Numbered from the stretch's first letter, positions 15,997 through 25,558 are shown. The stretch: DNA of 64,000 nt from CAYWNA01 sp964459305 (GCA_964459305.1 CAYWNA010000002.1:124001-188000), one strand, 5' to 3'. A program made the numbers and translations. The notes: generated from the letters alone by a model not told the origin.

Positions 15997-17169
15997 ATGT
16001 CCAAAACCGACGGAAAAGCGAATAGCAAGGATCTCCGAAAGTCTCCGGTCCACACGTATCCAGCCTGGTCGCCTCGGTTCTGGCACGGCATGCTTGTGTG
16101 TGACTGGCTGCGGCTGTTGGTGCGAAACCGTTTTCGTATCCATCCCGTGCGGTTAGGGTTGGCTTTCACGGTCACAGGGTGCACGTTTATCAACTCCGCA
16201 CTTCGAATTCGGCAACAGTTGTTCTACAGTCGAAAGATCGCCGAGACCAAAATTGAAGATCCGCCCGTCTTCATCATCGGGCACTGGCGCAGTGGAACGA
16301 CGTATTTGCACGAGCTAATGGTCCGCGACGACCGTTTCGACTACCCAACTACTTACGAGTGCTTTGCTCCACGCCATTTTCTCACGAGCAGTTGGTCCAT
16401 ACCCCGTTTGGTCGGATTTCTTTTGCCTCGAAAGCGGCCTATGGACAACATGAGTGCCGGTTTCGACCTCCCGCAAGAAGACGAGTTCGCCTTGGCCAAC
16501 ATGGGATGCCCGACTCCGTATTGGCGGATCGCGTTTCCCAACGAACCGCCGTGCCACATGGAACTGTTGGATATGGTGGGCGTTTCGGACGAAGTTCTAT
16601 CGCGTTGGAAACACGACATCCAGTGGTTTATCCGAGCGTTGACACTTCGCAAGAAGAAACCCCTAATCTTGAAATCGCCACCTCACACCGGACGTATCGA
16701 GATCCTCTCCGAGCTGTTTCCCGGTTCGCGTTTTGTCCACATGACGCGGAATCCGGAGACCCTTTTTGCATCCACGCGACGATTGTGGCCTTCGCTAGAA
16801 GCCGCGCAGGGACTGCAGGTCCCGAAGAGTGAATACTTAGACGAGTACATCTTCAACTGCTTCGAACGAATGTACCGAGGCTTCGAGAAGCAACGCAGCG
16901 CTGTCGACCCCAGCCGAATCTGCGACGTGCGTTACGAGGACTTGGTTCGCGATCCTGTGGGACAGTTGGAGTCTGTGTACGAGAAGCTTGGGCTAGGGGA
17001 TTTCGATTCCGTGCGTCCGAAGATAGAAGCCCATGTCAGCAGTAAGAAGGACTACAAACCTAATCGTCACGAGGAACTGGAGCCGGAAATCAAAGCCGCA
17101 CTTCGCCAGCGCTGGGCGGGATACTACGAGAAGTATGGCTATTCGGAAGAGCCTGCATGTCGCCTGTAA
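15997..17169 (+). CDS. sulfotransferase family protein
   Basis: The start is ATG at 15997 (the frame is open from 15928 but that part is not protein-like), giving 390 residues. The PAPS-binding 5' phosphosulfate loop is IIGHWRSGTTYLHELM, and the 3' phosphate motif is FVHMTRNPETLFASTRRL. An N-terminal hydrophobic stretch (LGLAFTVTGCTFINSA) may anchor it to the membrane. It should transfer sulfate from PAPS to a carbohydrate or lipid. Its last 13 bp overlap the start of lnt, so the two genes are translationally coupled. Confidence 0.85.
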   Translation: MSKTDGKANSKDLRKSPVHTYPAWSPRFWHGMLVCDWLRLLVRNRFRIHPVRLGLAFTVTGCTFINSALRIRQQLFYSRKIAETKIEDPPVFIIGHWRSGTTYLHELMVRDDRFDYPTTYECFAPRHFLTSSWSIPRLVGFLLPRKRPMDNMSAGFDLPQEDEFALANMGCPTPYWRIAFPNEPPCHMELLDMVGVSDEVLSRWKHDIQWFIRALTLRKKKPLILKSPPHTGRIEILSELFPGSRFVHMTRNPETLFASTRRLWPSLEAAQGLQVPKSEYLDEYIFNCFERMYRGFEKQRSAVDPSRICDVRYEDLVRDPVGQLESVYEKLGLGDFDSVRPKIEAHVSSKKDYKPNRHEELEPEIKAALRQRWAGYYEKYGYSEEPACRL

Positions 17170-18974
17170 AACACGGTAAAAAACGTGAGCGCCGGGTTGC
17201 GGGTGACAGAGACGGGCAGAAAGCGGCGCGTGACGAGAGGTCGGCAAATGAGTCGCGCGTCGACCCGCCCGAACGACTCCCACGGTACCGTACCACGTTC
17301 CCGTTGGCCTTGACTAGCGCGCTTCTGCTCTGGGCAGCCTTCCCGCCACTCGCCTGGTGGCCGCTTGCCTGGATAGCCCCGTTGTTCTGGCTGATCCTGA
17401 TTCGGTGCAAACAGCTTCCAGGCCGGCGACCATACGTGTCCATCTGGATGGCGGGGACCGTTCACTGGTTGATGATGGTCCAAGGAATCCGTCTCGGGCA
17501 CGAGGTGCTCTACTTGGGTTGGTTCGCTTTGTCGGCCTATCTGGCGGTCTATCTAGTTCTGTTCGTCGGCTTGACCCGAGTCGCCGTTCATCGTTTGCGG
17601 TTGCCGATATTGCTGGCGGCGCCGGCAGTCTGGACCGGCTTGGAACTGGCACGGGGCCACGCGATCACGGGATTTTCGATGGCACTGCTGGGTCATACGC
17701 AGATGCACTGGACGACGTTAATCCAGATCTCGGACGTCTTCGGCGCCTACGGAGTGAGTTTTCTCGTGATGTTCGCCGCCGCGTGCCTGACTCGCATGTT
17801 ACCAGCGGGTGAGGCGGCAGTGACGTCTTTCAGAAATAGGGTCACATGGTGGCCGCTGGTCACGTTCGTGGCGATCCTTGTCACCGTGCTCGCCTACGGT
17901 TCGCTGAGGCGGCAAGGGGACAATGTGCGTCAATCGCCCCAACCCCTTCTCCGCGTAGCGCTGGTTCAAGGGTCGTTTGACGTCGTTTTCGAAGATAACC
18001 CAACTCGCAATGACGAAATCTACGAGCGATACCGGAAACTGACCTGTGACGCAGTCCGCGCGTATCCGGATTTGGATTTGGTCGTCTGGCCGGAATCAGC
18101 GTTCTCGGGCAATTTGGGAGACGTTATCATCGAAGGAGATATCGAGCCGCCCGCCCATCTCCGGATGGGCGCAAACGAATACCGTGCGAGAGTAAACGCA
18201 TGGAAATACGCCTTTGACGTGAAGACTCGCAGGATCGCTGGCGCACTAAATCCCAATCCGGCGGACGGCAGCGACTCGCCTAACCGCGGTGTCTATCTTC
18301 TGGCAGGAACCGACACGGAGCATTTGGGAATTGGCGAACGGCGGCGGTACAATTCGGTGCTCTTCATCAGCCCGGAAGGAGACGTGCTCGATCGATACTA
18401 CAAGATGCACCGTGTGCCATTTGGCGAATACATCCTCCTGGGCGACGTTTTTCCCTGGCTGTACCAAATCACCCCAATGACGCATGCGGTGACACCGGGT
18501 GAAAGCCCACGTGTCTTCGAACTAGCCGGCATCAGGATGGCCCCGAGCATTTGCTTCGAAAGTACGGTGCCTCATTTGATTCGGCGGCATATTAGACACC
18601 TAAGGGACACTGGAAAACCGCCAGATATGATGGTTAATGTGACAAATGATGGGTGGTTTCGTGGAGCAAGTATCCTGGATCTTCACCTTGCCTGCGCGGT
18701 GTTCCGGGCTGTCGAAACCCGCCTGCCCATGCTGGTTGCCGCCAATACGGGGTTTTCCGCCTATATCAATGGGGACGGAAAGATCGTCGAACAAGGGCCA
18801 AGGCGCGCCGAACGGGTAATCTATGTCGAGGTTCAGCCGGACGGTCGTCGAAGTTGGTATCAGCGTTTCGGCGATTTGCCCGCGATGGTCTGCCTGCTGT
18901 TTTGCGGGGCATTGGCGGTCGTAGGTGCGGTAAACGCTCGTTGCAGCCTGAAACGGGGCAAAAGGACGGAATAA
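17157..18974 (+). CDS. lnt: apolipoprotein N-acyltransferase
   Basis: Lnt adds the third acyl chain to lipoproteins at the periplasmic face of the inner membrane. The 605-residue protein has a basic N-terminal extension of about 45 residues, then six or so membrane helices (ALTSALLLWAAFPPLAWWPL and on), then a nitrilase-fold domain from about residue 260. The catalytic triad is present: Glu in VVWPESAFSG, Lys in RYYKMHRVPFGEY, Cys in PSICFEST. VNVTNDGWF and the SAYINGDGKIV end are also standard. The start at 17157 lies inside the sulfotransferase gene. It is longer than the usual 500 residues because of the extension and a loop after the Glu motif. Confidence 0.93.
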   Translation: MSPVKHGKKRERRVAGDRDGQKAARDERSANESRVDPPERLPRYRTTFPLALTSALLLWAAFPPLAWWPLAWIAPLFWLILIRCKQLPGRRPYVSIWMAGTVHWLMMVQGIRLGHEVLYLGWFALSAYLAVYLVLFVGLTRVAVHRLRLPILLAAPAVWTGLELARGHAITGFSMALLGHTQMHWTTLIQISDVFGAYGVSFLVMFAAACLTRMLPAGEAAVTSFRNRVTWWPLVTFVAILVTVLAYGSLRRQGDNVRQSPQPLLRVALVQGSFDVVFEDNPTRNDEIYERYRKLTCDAVRAYPDLDLVVWPESAFSGNLGDVIIEGDIEPPAHLRMGANEYRARVNAWKYAFDVKTRRIAGALNPNPADGSDSPNRGVYLLAGTDTEHLGIGERRRYNSVLFISPEGDVLDRYYKMHRVPFGEYILLGDVFPWLYQITPMTHAVTPGESPRVFELAGIRMAPSICFESTVPHLIRRHIRHLRDTGKPPDMMVNVTNDGWFRGASILDLHLACAVFRAVETRLPMLVAANTGFSAYINGDGKIVEQGPRRAERVIYVEVQPDGRRSWYQRFGDLPAMVCLLFCGALAVVGAVNARCSLKRGKRTE

Positions 18975-19158
18975 ACGGCAGGAATCTTCTCGATATTATG
19001 CAAGGGGCTGAGTATTATGGATAGTCAGCACCCGAAGCGCCGCCTTGAGGACCACAATGACTGATTTGGGGCTGGTGGTACGGCCCTACTTTCAGCACAC
19101 AAGGCATAACCCACAACGCATCGATTTTCCGTAAGCTCCTCACGCGGAATGAGTTTCG

Positions 19159-19188
19159 TTGACACTGGGTTTGGCGGAAAACTATACT
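19159..19188 (+). promoter_or_regulatory. sigma-70-type promoter
   Basis: TTGACA (19159-19164) and TATACT (19183-19188) are separated by 18 bp, about 44 bp upstream of the ATG at 19232. This is the best promoter match seen in the window and should drive the 19232-20366 gene pair. Confidence 0.75.
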
Positions 19189-19231
19189 AGTTTGGAATAG
19201 CTGTACCTCGATTCCATAGAGAGATAGAGTC

Positions 19232-20101
19232 ATGACACTGCTGGGCAAGATATTCACCGTGCTCATTTTTATCATGAGCCTCGTGTTCATGTCGTTCGCC
19301 GTGGTTGTGTTTGCGACGCATAAGAACTGGAGCAAACTGGTCACAAACGACACTCCTAATGAGAAGTATGGTTTGGGGCTAGTTCAACAGTTGGCTCAGC
19401 GCAAAGAGACGATCATCAGCCTCAGGAAGGAGATGGAAGAAATCCGCAGCCAATTGGAGCTCGAACGGGCTGCTCGTCGGCATGCCATCGGCGCGCTGGA
19501 AACCAAGCTGGCCGAGACGTCGCAACGCCTGACTGACAAGGAGGCCGAACTGCGATCATTGCAGGCGGCCGAAGGTGAGACGGCCGAGGCGCTTCGAGTG
19601 GCCGAGCAGACAGTTGAAGCACTACGTCTTGAGGTGACGGGGTTACGCGATGAGATTCGATTAGCTCAAGCCGATCGCGATCACCAGTTCGACGTGGCCG
19701 TTGACTTGACCGATAAGCTGCACGGTGCACAAGGTCTCGTGACTAGTCTAGAGGAGCGGAGGCGACAACTGCTTTCTCAAATTGCCGACTGCAAGCGGGT
19801 GATGGACAAGGTCGGAGTGTCGGTCAACATGAACGTCGACGGGATTCCTCCAAAGCTGGGCGGGATCGTCACGAAAGTCGGAACGAGTAACCTGATCGAA
19901 GTTTCGCTTGGTTCGGACGATGGCTTGCGCGTGGGGCACCGTCTTGAGGTTTTTCGGTCGAATGCGTACCTGGGTCACGCGGTTGTGCTGAAGACGGATC
20001 CAGATCGCGCGGTAGCCAAAGTTGACGAAGAATCTCAAAAAGGTTTGGTAAAGGAGAAAGACCGTGTCGCCACAAGACTCGGCCGGGCAAGAACCAGCTA
20101 G
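19232..20101 (+). CDS. membrane-anchored coiled-coil protein
   Basis: The 289-residue protein starts with a transmembrane segment (LIFIMSLVFMSFAVVVFAT). Residues 50-185 are heptad-rich coiled coil (ETIISLRKEMEEIRSQLELE and on). A small beta domain at 205-275 includes PPKLGGIVTKVGTSNLIEV and GHRLEVFRSNAYLGHAVVL, rather like the beta domain of MreC-type proteins. The topology suggests an envelope scaffold. It is coupled to a second small membrane protein gene that starts 38 bp before its stop. Confidence 0.8.
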   Translation: MTLLGKIFTVLIFIMSLVFMSFAVVVFATHKNWSKLVTNDTPNEKYGLGLVQQLAQRKETIISLRKEMEEIRSQLELERAARRHAIGALETKLAETSQRLTDKEAELRSLQAAEGETAEALRVAEQTVEALRLEVTGLRDEIRLAQADRDHQFDVAVDLTDKLHGAQGLVTSLEERRRQLLSQIADCKRVMDKVGVSVNMNVDGIPPKLGGIVTKVGTSNLIEVSLGSDDGLRVGHRLEVFRSNAYLGHAVVLKTDPDRAVAKVDEESQKGLVKEKDRVATRLGRARTS

Positions 20102-20366
20102 TGCGCAAGCGTCGAAAATCAAGGCGCAGCAACTAGCTAGCGGACAACTCGAAGAGAAGCAACGCGCAAACATCTACACGATGATGCTGATCTTGGCGTT
20201 CATCGCCATTTGCGTAGCATGCACGCTTCTGTGGATGGAGTTGCAGGCTTACGGCAGCTTTCCATGGTATAAGACCGAGGGTGTCGCACCGGCCACATCG
20301 TGGCTGCCGATGCCCACAGGGTCCGGTTGGTCCGCCTTGGAGCCGATCACATGGCTTAGGGCCTAG
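20064..20366 (+). CDS. small single-pass membrane protein
   Basis: The start is GTG at 20064 with AAAGGAGAAAG upstream, inside the 3' end of the preceding gene in another frame. The 100-residue product has a polar N-terminus rich in Gln and Ala, one membrane helix (MMLILAFIAICVACTLLWME) and a Trp/Pro-rich tail. The overlap and good Shine-Dalgarno site suggest it works with the coiled-coil protein. The family is not recognised. Confidence 0.72.
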   Translation: MSPQDSAGQEPASAQASKIKAQQLASGQLEEKQRANIYTMMLILAFIAICVACTLLWMELQAYGSFPWYKTEGVAPATSWLPMPTGSGWSALEPITWLRA

Positions 20367-20392
20367 CATCGCCAAGTGTCAGCGAGAACATT

Positions 20393-20433
20393 AGAATGCC
20401 GGTATGGTGCCGTTGCACCGACCGGCATTCTTT
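20393..20433 (+). terminator. rho-independent terminator
   Basis: AGAATGCCGGT (20393-20403) pairs with ACCGGCATTCT (20421-20431), and an inner GGTGC/GCACC stem extends the hairpin. TTT follows. It closes the 19232-20366 operon. Confidence 0.75.
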
Positions 20434-20451
20434 GTGTGAAGGGCTCAGCGC

Positions 20452-22746
20452 GTGGCGGGACAACAAAGCACGTCCATTCGATTCGAGTGCCCGTCGTGCG
20501 GCGGACGGGTCAAGGTGCCGCCGGGACAGGCCGGGCAGAAGTGCCAATGTCCGAAGTGCAATACCGAAATCGTCGCACCGTCACCAACGGGTGGGCAGAC
20601 GGAGCAAACGCAACAGGCGTTCGACGACGACTTCTTCTCTGAGACTTCAACCGGGCGGCCGGCACCGGCACCCACGCAGAGTCCGCCTCCACCCGAACCG
20701 CAACGCCGAGATCAAGCCCCACCCTCAAAAAAGCGTGCGACTCCGGCACCCGAGAAAAGTGCGGGCCCGAAACATACCACCAGCAAACAAGCCCGGTCGG
20801 AACCTCAGCCGAGAACTAGTCAAGAGTTTGGCTTCGAATGCGTGCTTTGCGGAAGCCGCCTGTACGCCACGCTGGACCAGGTGGGCAAGCAAGTGAAGTG
20901 TCCTGATTGCCTCACCAGGGTGCTCGTCAAGCCGCCAAAGGAACCGCCCAAACCGGCTCCCGTCTACGACGATAAAGGCGGAGATTTCCAGTTGGGCGAC
21001 GCCATCGAGTTGCATAAATCCGCCTATCTTCCTGAAGAGGACATACGCCCGGACGGTGTCGATACCAATGTCGACACCGCTGATGAGGTCACAGCCGCCG
21101 GGCCGATATCCACGGATCACGGGGCACGGGCCGTCGGGCAGACGTCCGAAGACGACTTCTTCTCGGAAGATCAGACTGCATCGCCGGCGCCCGTTTCCGG
21201 CCAGAGCCCGCCGCAGTCTGTGCCGCAACATCGAGATGGAGCCCCGCCGTCGGAAGAACGGACGACTTCGGCACCCAAAAACGGAGCGAGCCCGGCACCG
21301 GCCGCCAGCAAGCGAGCCCAGTCGGCACCTGCCAAAACACACCAGGAGTTTGGCATCGAATGTATGGTTTGCGGGACCCGCATGTACGCCATGCTGGATC
21401 AAGTGGGCAAGAAAGTGAAGTGTCCCGATTGCCACTCGAAGGTGCTCGTCAAGCCGCCCACGAAGCCGCCGGAAGCGGCTCCTGTCTACGAAAGTGACGA
21501 CGACGATTTCAAGCTGAGCGAACCCGTCGAACGGGCCGACGCAACTTATCTTCCGCAACCGGACCTACGCCCCGACCGCGACGTTGAAAGTACCGGCACC
21601 GGTAACGCCGATGGAATGGCCAAACCGAAGATGCCTCGTGAAAGGCTGACCGTCATCGCCATGCGGGATGACACGCTCGACACCTTGTCGAAAGCCCAGG
21701 CGGAATTGGACGAAGAGGATCGAGCCAGACCCAAGATGCCGGACCAGCCATTCAAAACCGGCATAATCTCCTTTTTGTTTGATGCGGCAGCGTTACTTCG
21801 CTTGGTATTGCTCACACTCGCGGGGCACACGACCTTGGCATCTCTGGTCGGAGCTTTCAGCATGGCCGACAGTGGGCCAGTGCAACAGTTCATCGCCATT
21901 ATTCTCTTTGGCATAACCGCGGTCCTGGGACTCGTCTTTCTGTTCTCTGCATCGGGGTGCTGCGCTGCAATTGTCCAGGAGACAGCCAACGGATATGACA
22001 AGATGGAACAGTGGCCCGGCTTCAATCTAGGCGATTGGATGATGGATGCGCTGTACATTATCAACAGCCTCTTCGCCTCCGGCGCCCTGGGCAGTCTTCC
22101 TTGCATGCTGGTCGCATCGCCTGAGATCACCATGGTCGCCGGCGCCGTCACGGGCATTACGCTGTTCCCGGTTTTTCTTCTTTCTGCGATGGATCAAGGT
22201 TCTCCTCTCGGGTTTGTATCGCGTGAAATATGGCAGAGTGTGCGCACGGCGAGCCAGTTATGGTTGAAGTTCTACTTGCTTTCCGTCGTATTTGCCGTCG
22301 TCGGCCTCCTCGCGACCTACTTCCTCGCACGCTCAATGGCGGCCACTGGCGGCTTCGTGATCGGCGCGTTCTTCAGCGCGATCCTGGTAGCTACTGCGAT
22401 GATCTATTGTCGCCTGCTGGGGAGGCTTGCATGGCGTCTTTCGGAGCGGAAAGCGCAGGACGATGGCGGGGCAGGCGCAAAGAACAAGACCTTGCGTAAC
22501 GGAAGTGGCTCTCAGCCCCCCCGGGATGCAGATCCTCCAGTGCCAAGCGAAAAACGGCGGCCAACGCCGGCGAAGAAGCCAAGCCCCAGTCTTCCGCCGC
22601 CGAGCGGCGCGGGCAAGGAAGCAATCCCCATGGTTCAGTGTCCTCACTGCAAAGTCACATTCAAGGCGCACGACGCCGGGATTCTGGGCAAAGAAGTCCC
22701 CTGCCCCATGTGTCACAAGCCATTCGTGGCCAAGCCGATCCGTTGA
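20452..22746 (+). CDS. multi-zinc-ribbon membrane protein
   Basis: The start is GTG at 20452. This 764-residue protein has four two-CxxC zinc ribbons: at about residues 13-36 (CPSCG to CPKC), 126-150 (CVLCG to CPDC), 302-327 (CMVCG to CPDC) and, at the far C-terminus, CPHC to CPMC. Ribbons two and three sit in an internal duplication of about 80 residues (QEFG.EC to YLP...D.RPD). Disordered Pro/Ala/Gln-rich linkers separate them. Residues 440-645 hold about five membrane helices. Ribbons of this MJ0042-like type precede membrane segments in many planctomycete proteins. Function is unknown; a role in metal sensing or protein binding is speculative. Confidence 0.8.
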   Translation: MAGQQSTSIRFECPSCGGRVKVPPGQAGQKCQCPKCNTEIVAPSPTGGQTEQTQQAFDDDFFSETSTGRPAPAPTQSPPPPEPQRRDQAPPSKKRATPAPEKSAGPKHTTSKQARSEPQPRTSQEFGFECVLCGSRLYATLDQVGKQVKCPDCLTRVLVKPPKEPPKPAPVYDDKGGDFQLGDAIELHKSAYLPEEDIRPDGVDTNVDTADEVTAAGPISTDHGARAVGQTSEDDFFSEDQTASPAPVSGQSPPQSVPQHRDGAPPSEERTTSAPKNGASPAPAASKRAQSAPAKTHQEFGIECMVCGTRMYAMLDQVGKKVKCPDCHSKVLVKPPTKPPEAAPVYESDDDDFKLSEPVERADATYLPQPDLRPDRDVESTGTGNADGMAKPKMPRERLTVIAMRDDTLDTLSKAQAELDEEDRARPKMPDQPFKTGIISFLFDAAALLRLVLLTLAGHTTLASLVGAFSMADSGPVQQFIAIILFGITAVLGLVFLFSASGCCAAIVQETANGYDKMEQWPGFNLGDWMMDALYIINSLFASGALGSLPCMLVASPEITMVAGAVTGITLFPVFLLSAMDQGSPLGFVSREIWQSVRTASQLWLKFYLLSVVFAVVGLLATYFLARSMAATGGFVIGAFFSAILVATAMIYCRLLGRLAWRLSERKAQDDGGAGAKNKTLRNGSGSQPPRDADPPVPSEKRRPTPAKKPSPSLPPPSGAGKEAIPMVQCPHCKVTFKAHDAGILGKEVPCPMCHKPFVAKPIR

Positions 22747-22794
22747 ACGACGTTCGAATCGAGGTTCAGCAGTTCCGAATTTGGCTGTCGACAG

Positions 22795-22861
22795 GTAGCC
22801 GAACTCGCCAGAGTTTGGAGTTTTCAACCGTTCAGGCCAAAGTCTTGGCGACTTCGGCTAC
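22795..22861. repeat. 67-bp GTAGCCGA-family palindrome
   Basis: It begins GTAGCCGAACTCGCCAGAGT and ends TTGGCGACTTCGGCTAC, like 5034-5096 and 10357-10423. The rest of 22747-23335 shows no gene. Confidence 0.85.
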
Positions 22862-23335
22862 GAAACTCACAACGATTGAGGTTGCCACAAGTGTCCGAAG
22901 TGTTGTGAATACTTCGGCTCAGCGGGACCGTCGCACGACGCACACAGAAGCCCTAGCGGCTTTTAGCCCACGGTATCCAGCAATCCGACATCCTAGACAA
23001 CGGTAGCCGAAGGTCCGGTTTGCGCGATTGCACGGTTGTTTCCCATTGTCCGGATACTCGGTTATTATAGAATTCGGCAGGGTGTTCGGGGATTTCCGTG
23101 TCGAAGATCCTGGAAGGGGGGCGACTTCCGTACGGCACTGGGCTCAACCAAGGGTCCGCGGGGCGCTACGGAGGTCGGTCGTACATGGGAGTTCTCAGAC
23201 ACCCTCGATTGTTTTGATCGCTGCTGACTCACCGCGGTTTTCGGCCGCATCCAAGTGAGACGGATCGCCAATGTCACGAAATGGGCGCATGACGCGTAGA
23301 AGTCACAGCCAAAGAACGAAAGCCGAGGACTGTCT

Positions 23336-24382
23336 ATGAAGCGCGCCCGTAAAGAAAATCCACGACTGACTGACGCTCCGCGATTCTTGGTCGGCTTTGC
23401 TGTTCTGATCATCCTGTTGGCGTTGGGTGCCGTCGTGTACCCCTGCTCGGCTGCGGAGGCTCCAAAGGCGGCGGAGGTTGACTTGGAACGGATATTTGGC
23501 GGCGAGGAACCGAACTCCATCGCCGAGTTGAAGGCCATGGAGCAGCATCAGCAGAAGCTTGCCAAGAAGGTAATCGCTTGCACCGTTGGTGTCGTTGTTG
23601 GTCCGGCGCACGGCAGTGGTGTCATCGTGAGCAAGGATGGCTATGTTTTGACTGCGGCGCATGTTGCGGGCCAGCCCAATCGCCCGGCGACGATCATTCT
23701 GCCAGACGGCCGGAGAGCCGAGGCCAAGACGCTGGGCCTCTACCGCACAATGGACGCGGGTTTGATGAAGCTCAACGACCAAGGTCCCTGGCCGCATGCG
23801 GAGATGGCAGACTATCGGGAGATCAAGGAAGGCGCGTGGTGCGCCGTTACCGGCCATCCCGGCGGCTTTCAAGAGGGCCGCAACCCCGTGCTTCGTATCG
23901 GGCGAGTTCTGTCGAAGGATAAGTTTACGATTACCACCGATTGTACGCTGGTTGGCGGCGACTCGGGCGGGCCGTTGTTCGATATGTCCGGTAAGGTGCT
24001 GGGCATCAACAGCCGTATCGGCCATAGCCTGAACAATAACATGCACGTTCCGGTCGCCACTTATCGCGAAACCTGGAACCGGCTGGTCAGCGGCGACGCG
24101 TGGGGCCATCTTCCGGGTACGGGCCCGTACATCGGTGTCTTGGGGGATATGAATTCCGACGCGGCCAAGATCGCTCGCGTTTTTCCAGGGACGCCTGCAC
24201 AAGAGGCAGGCATTAAACCGGGTGACGTAATTGTTGAATTTGCTGGCAAGCCGGTCATCGATTTCGCCTCGCTTCAGTTACATGTGAACGACAGCCAGCC
24301 GGGCGACAAGGTCAAACTGAAACTGCGCCGGGGCCAGGGAACGGTCGAGTTGGAAATCGTGATTGGCAAACAAAAGCAGTGA
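23336..24382 (+). CDS. exported trypsin-like serine protease with PDZ domain
   Basis: The 348-residue protein has an N-terminal signal or anchor (VGFAVLIILLALGAVVYPCSAA). The protease domain follows at about 80-240, with a complete triad: His in VLTAAHVAG, Asp in RTMDAGLMKL and Ser in VGGDSGGPLF. A PDZ domain occupies 260-345 (GIKPGDVIVEFAGKPVIDF, NDSQPGDKVKLKLRRG). This is DegP/HtrA-like architecture for periplasmic quality control or regulated proteolysis. The next gene, a degenerate relative, starts immediately after the stop. Confidence 0.93.
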   Translation: MKRARKENPRLTDAPRFLVGFAVLIILLALGAVVYPCSAAEAPKAAEVDLERIFGGEEPNSIAELKAMEQHQQKLAKKVIACTVGVVVGPAHGSGVIVSKDGYVLTAAHVAGQPNRPATIILPDGRRAEAKTLGLYRTMDAGLMKLNDQGPWPHAEMADYREIKEGAWCAVTGHPGGFQEGRNPVLRIGRVLSKDKFTITTDCTLVGGDSGGPLFDMSGKVLGINSRIGHSLNNNMHVPVATYRETWNRLVSGDAWGHLPGTGPYIGVLGDMNSDAAKIARVFPGTPAQEAGIKPGDVIVEFAGKPVIDFASLQLHVNDSQPGDKVKLKLRRGQGTVELEIVIGKQKQ

Positions 24383-24394
24383 ATGGGAGAAAGC

Positions 24395-25420
24395 ATGGCA
24401 AAGTCGATTCGACACGCTGCCGTCGGCGGGCACCGAGTCTCGGTGTTGGTCTGTCTAGTCGTTTGGTTTGGCTGCCTCGCGTCAGCGTCCGCAGAATTGG
24501 AGGAGCGAAACACGTACAGCGTCAAGAACGCCTTTCGTGATGCGGTGAGGGCACCGATCAGAAGTACCGTGCGAGTCCTTTGCGACGGCAAACGCGTCGC
24601 GCTGGGAGCTATTGTGGAAGCGGACGGGTACGTTCTGACAAAAGCCAGCGAACTGAAGGGGGAAACGGTCTGCCACCTTTTCGATGGTCGGCGTCTGGAG
24701 GCAGAGGTTGTCGGTATGCGAGATGACTACGACCTGGCTTTGTTGAAAATCGAAGCAAAGGACCTGCCCGTGATCCAGTGGATCGATTCGGAACCGCCTT
24801 CGCTCGGCAGTTGGCTGGCGACGCCCGGGCTGGAGACGATTCCGATATCTATCGGCGTGGTCAGTGCCCGCCCGCGGAAAATCGACAGCCGCATGCCGGC
24901 CTTGGGCATCATCATCGAGGATAGCGAGAAAGGACCAAGGATAGATCGGGTCGTTCCCGACAGCGGCGCGGCAAAGGCCGGTTTGCAGAGAAGGGACGTG
25001 GTCATCGAGTTGGACGGCAAACGCATTGAATCGCGTGATGGTCTCATACAAACGATTCGCAAGCGCCGCCCAGGCGACAAGGTGCGTCTTAAGATTCTGC
25101 GTGGAAACAAACAACTGGCAGTGGATGCGATTTTGGGTGAGATATCGCAAATCATTCACGGCCGGGAGTACTTTCAGATCGGCCTGGGCGGACGCCTTAG
25201 CGAGCGGCGGGCCGGGTTTCCGCTGGCCCTGCAGCATGACACTGTCTTACGGCCCAATCAATGCGGCGGACCGGTAGTGAACCTCGACGGAAAGGCGGTG
25301 GGTGTCAACATTGCGCGAGCCAGCCGCGTGGCCAGCTACGCACTGCCGGCCTCGGAAGTCAAGCCGTTGCTGGAAGAAATGAAATCCGGCCAGATGGTGA
25401 GCGCGACGCCAGCCGATTAG
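24395..25420 (+). CDS. exported trypsin-like pseudoprotease with nested PDZ domain
   Basis: ATG at 24395 has GGGAGAA close upstream (ATG at 24383 is the alternative). The 341-residue protein follows a signal peptide with a trypsin-like N-lobe in which the His motif has become VLTKASELKG. The Asp segment DDYDLALLKIEA remains. After GVVSARPRKI comes a PDZ domain (GAAKAGLQRRDVVIELDGK). Only then comes the C-terminal part of the protease fold, PNQCGGPVVNLDGKAVGVNI, where Cys replaces the catalytic Ser. It cannot be a normal serine protease. It is probably a binding partner or regulator of the active enzyme encoded directly upstream in the same operon. Confidence 0.87.
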   Translation: MAKSIRHAAVGGHRVSVLVCLVVWFGCLASASAELEERNTYSVKNAFRDAVRAPIRSTVRVLCDGKRVALGAIVEADGYVLTKASELKGETVCHLFDGRRLEAEVVGMRDDYDLALLKIEAKDLPVIQWIDSEPPSLGSWLATPGLETIPISIGVVSARPRKIDSRMPALGIIIEDSEKGPRIDRVVPDSGAAKAGLQRRDVVIELDGKRIESRDGLIQTIRKRRPGDKVRLKILRGNKQLAVDAILGEISQIIHGREYFQIGLGGRLSERRAGFPLALQHDTVLRPNQCGGPVVNLDGKAVGVNIARASRVASYALPASEVKPLLEEMKSGQMVSATPAD

Positions 25421-25558
25421 CCCAAATTCGTCACCGCGTTTCCCCGTCTCGTTTCCATGCTATGCGCAGAGCAGTATTGGGCCAGAACTACTCTCTTGCG
25501 ATTCAATCATTCTGACAGCTCTTTTGTGCGAATCTTCACACCAAAGTTACAGAAATAT

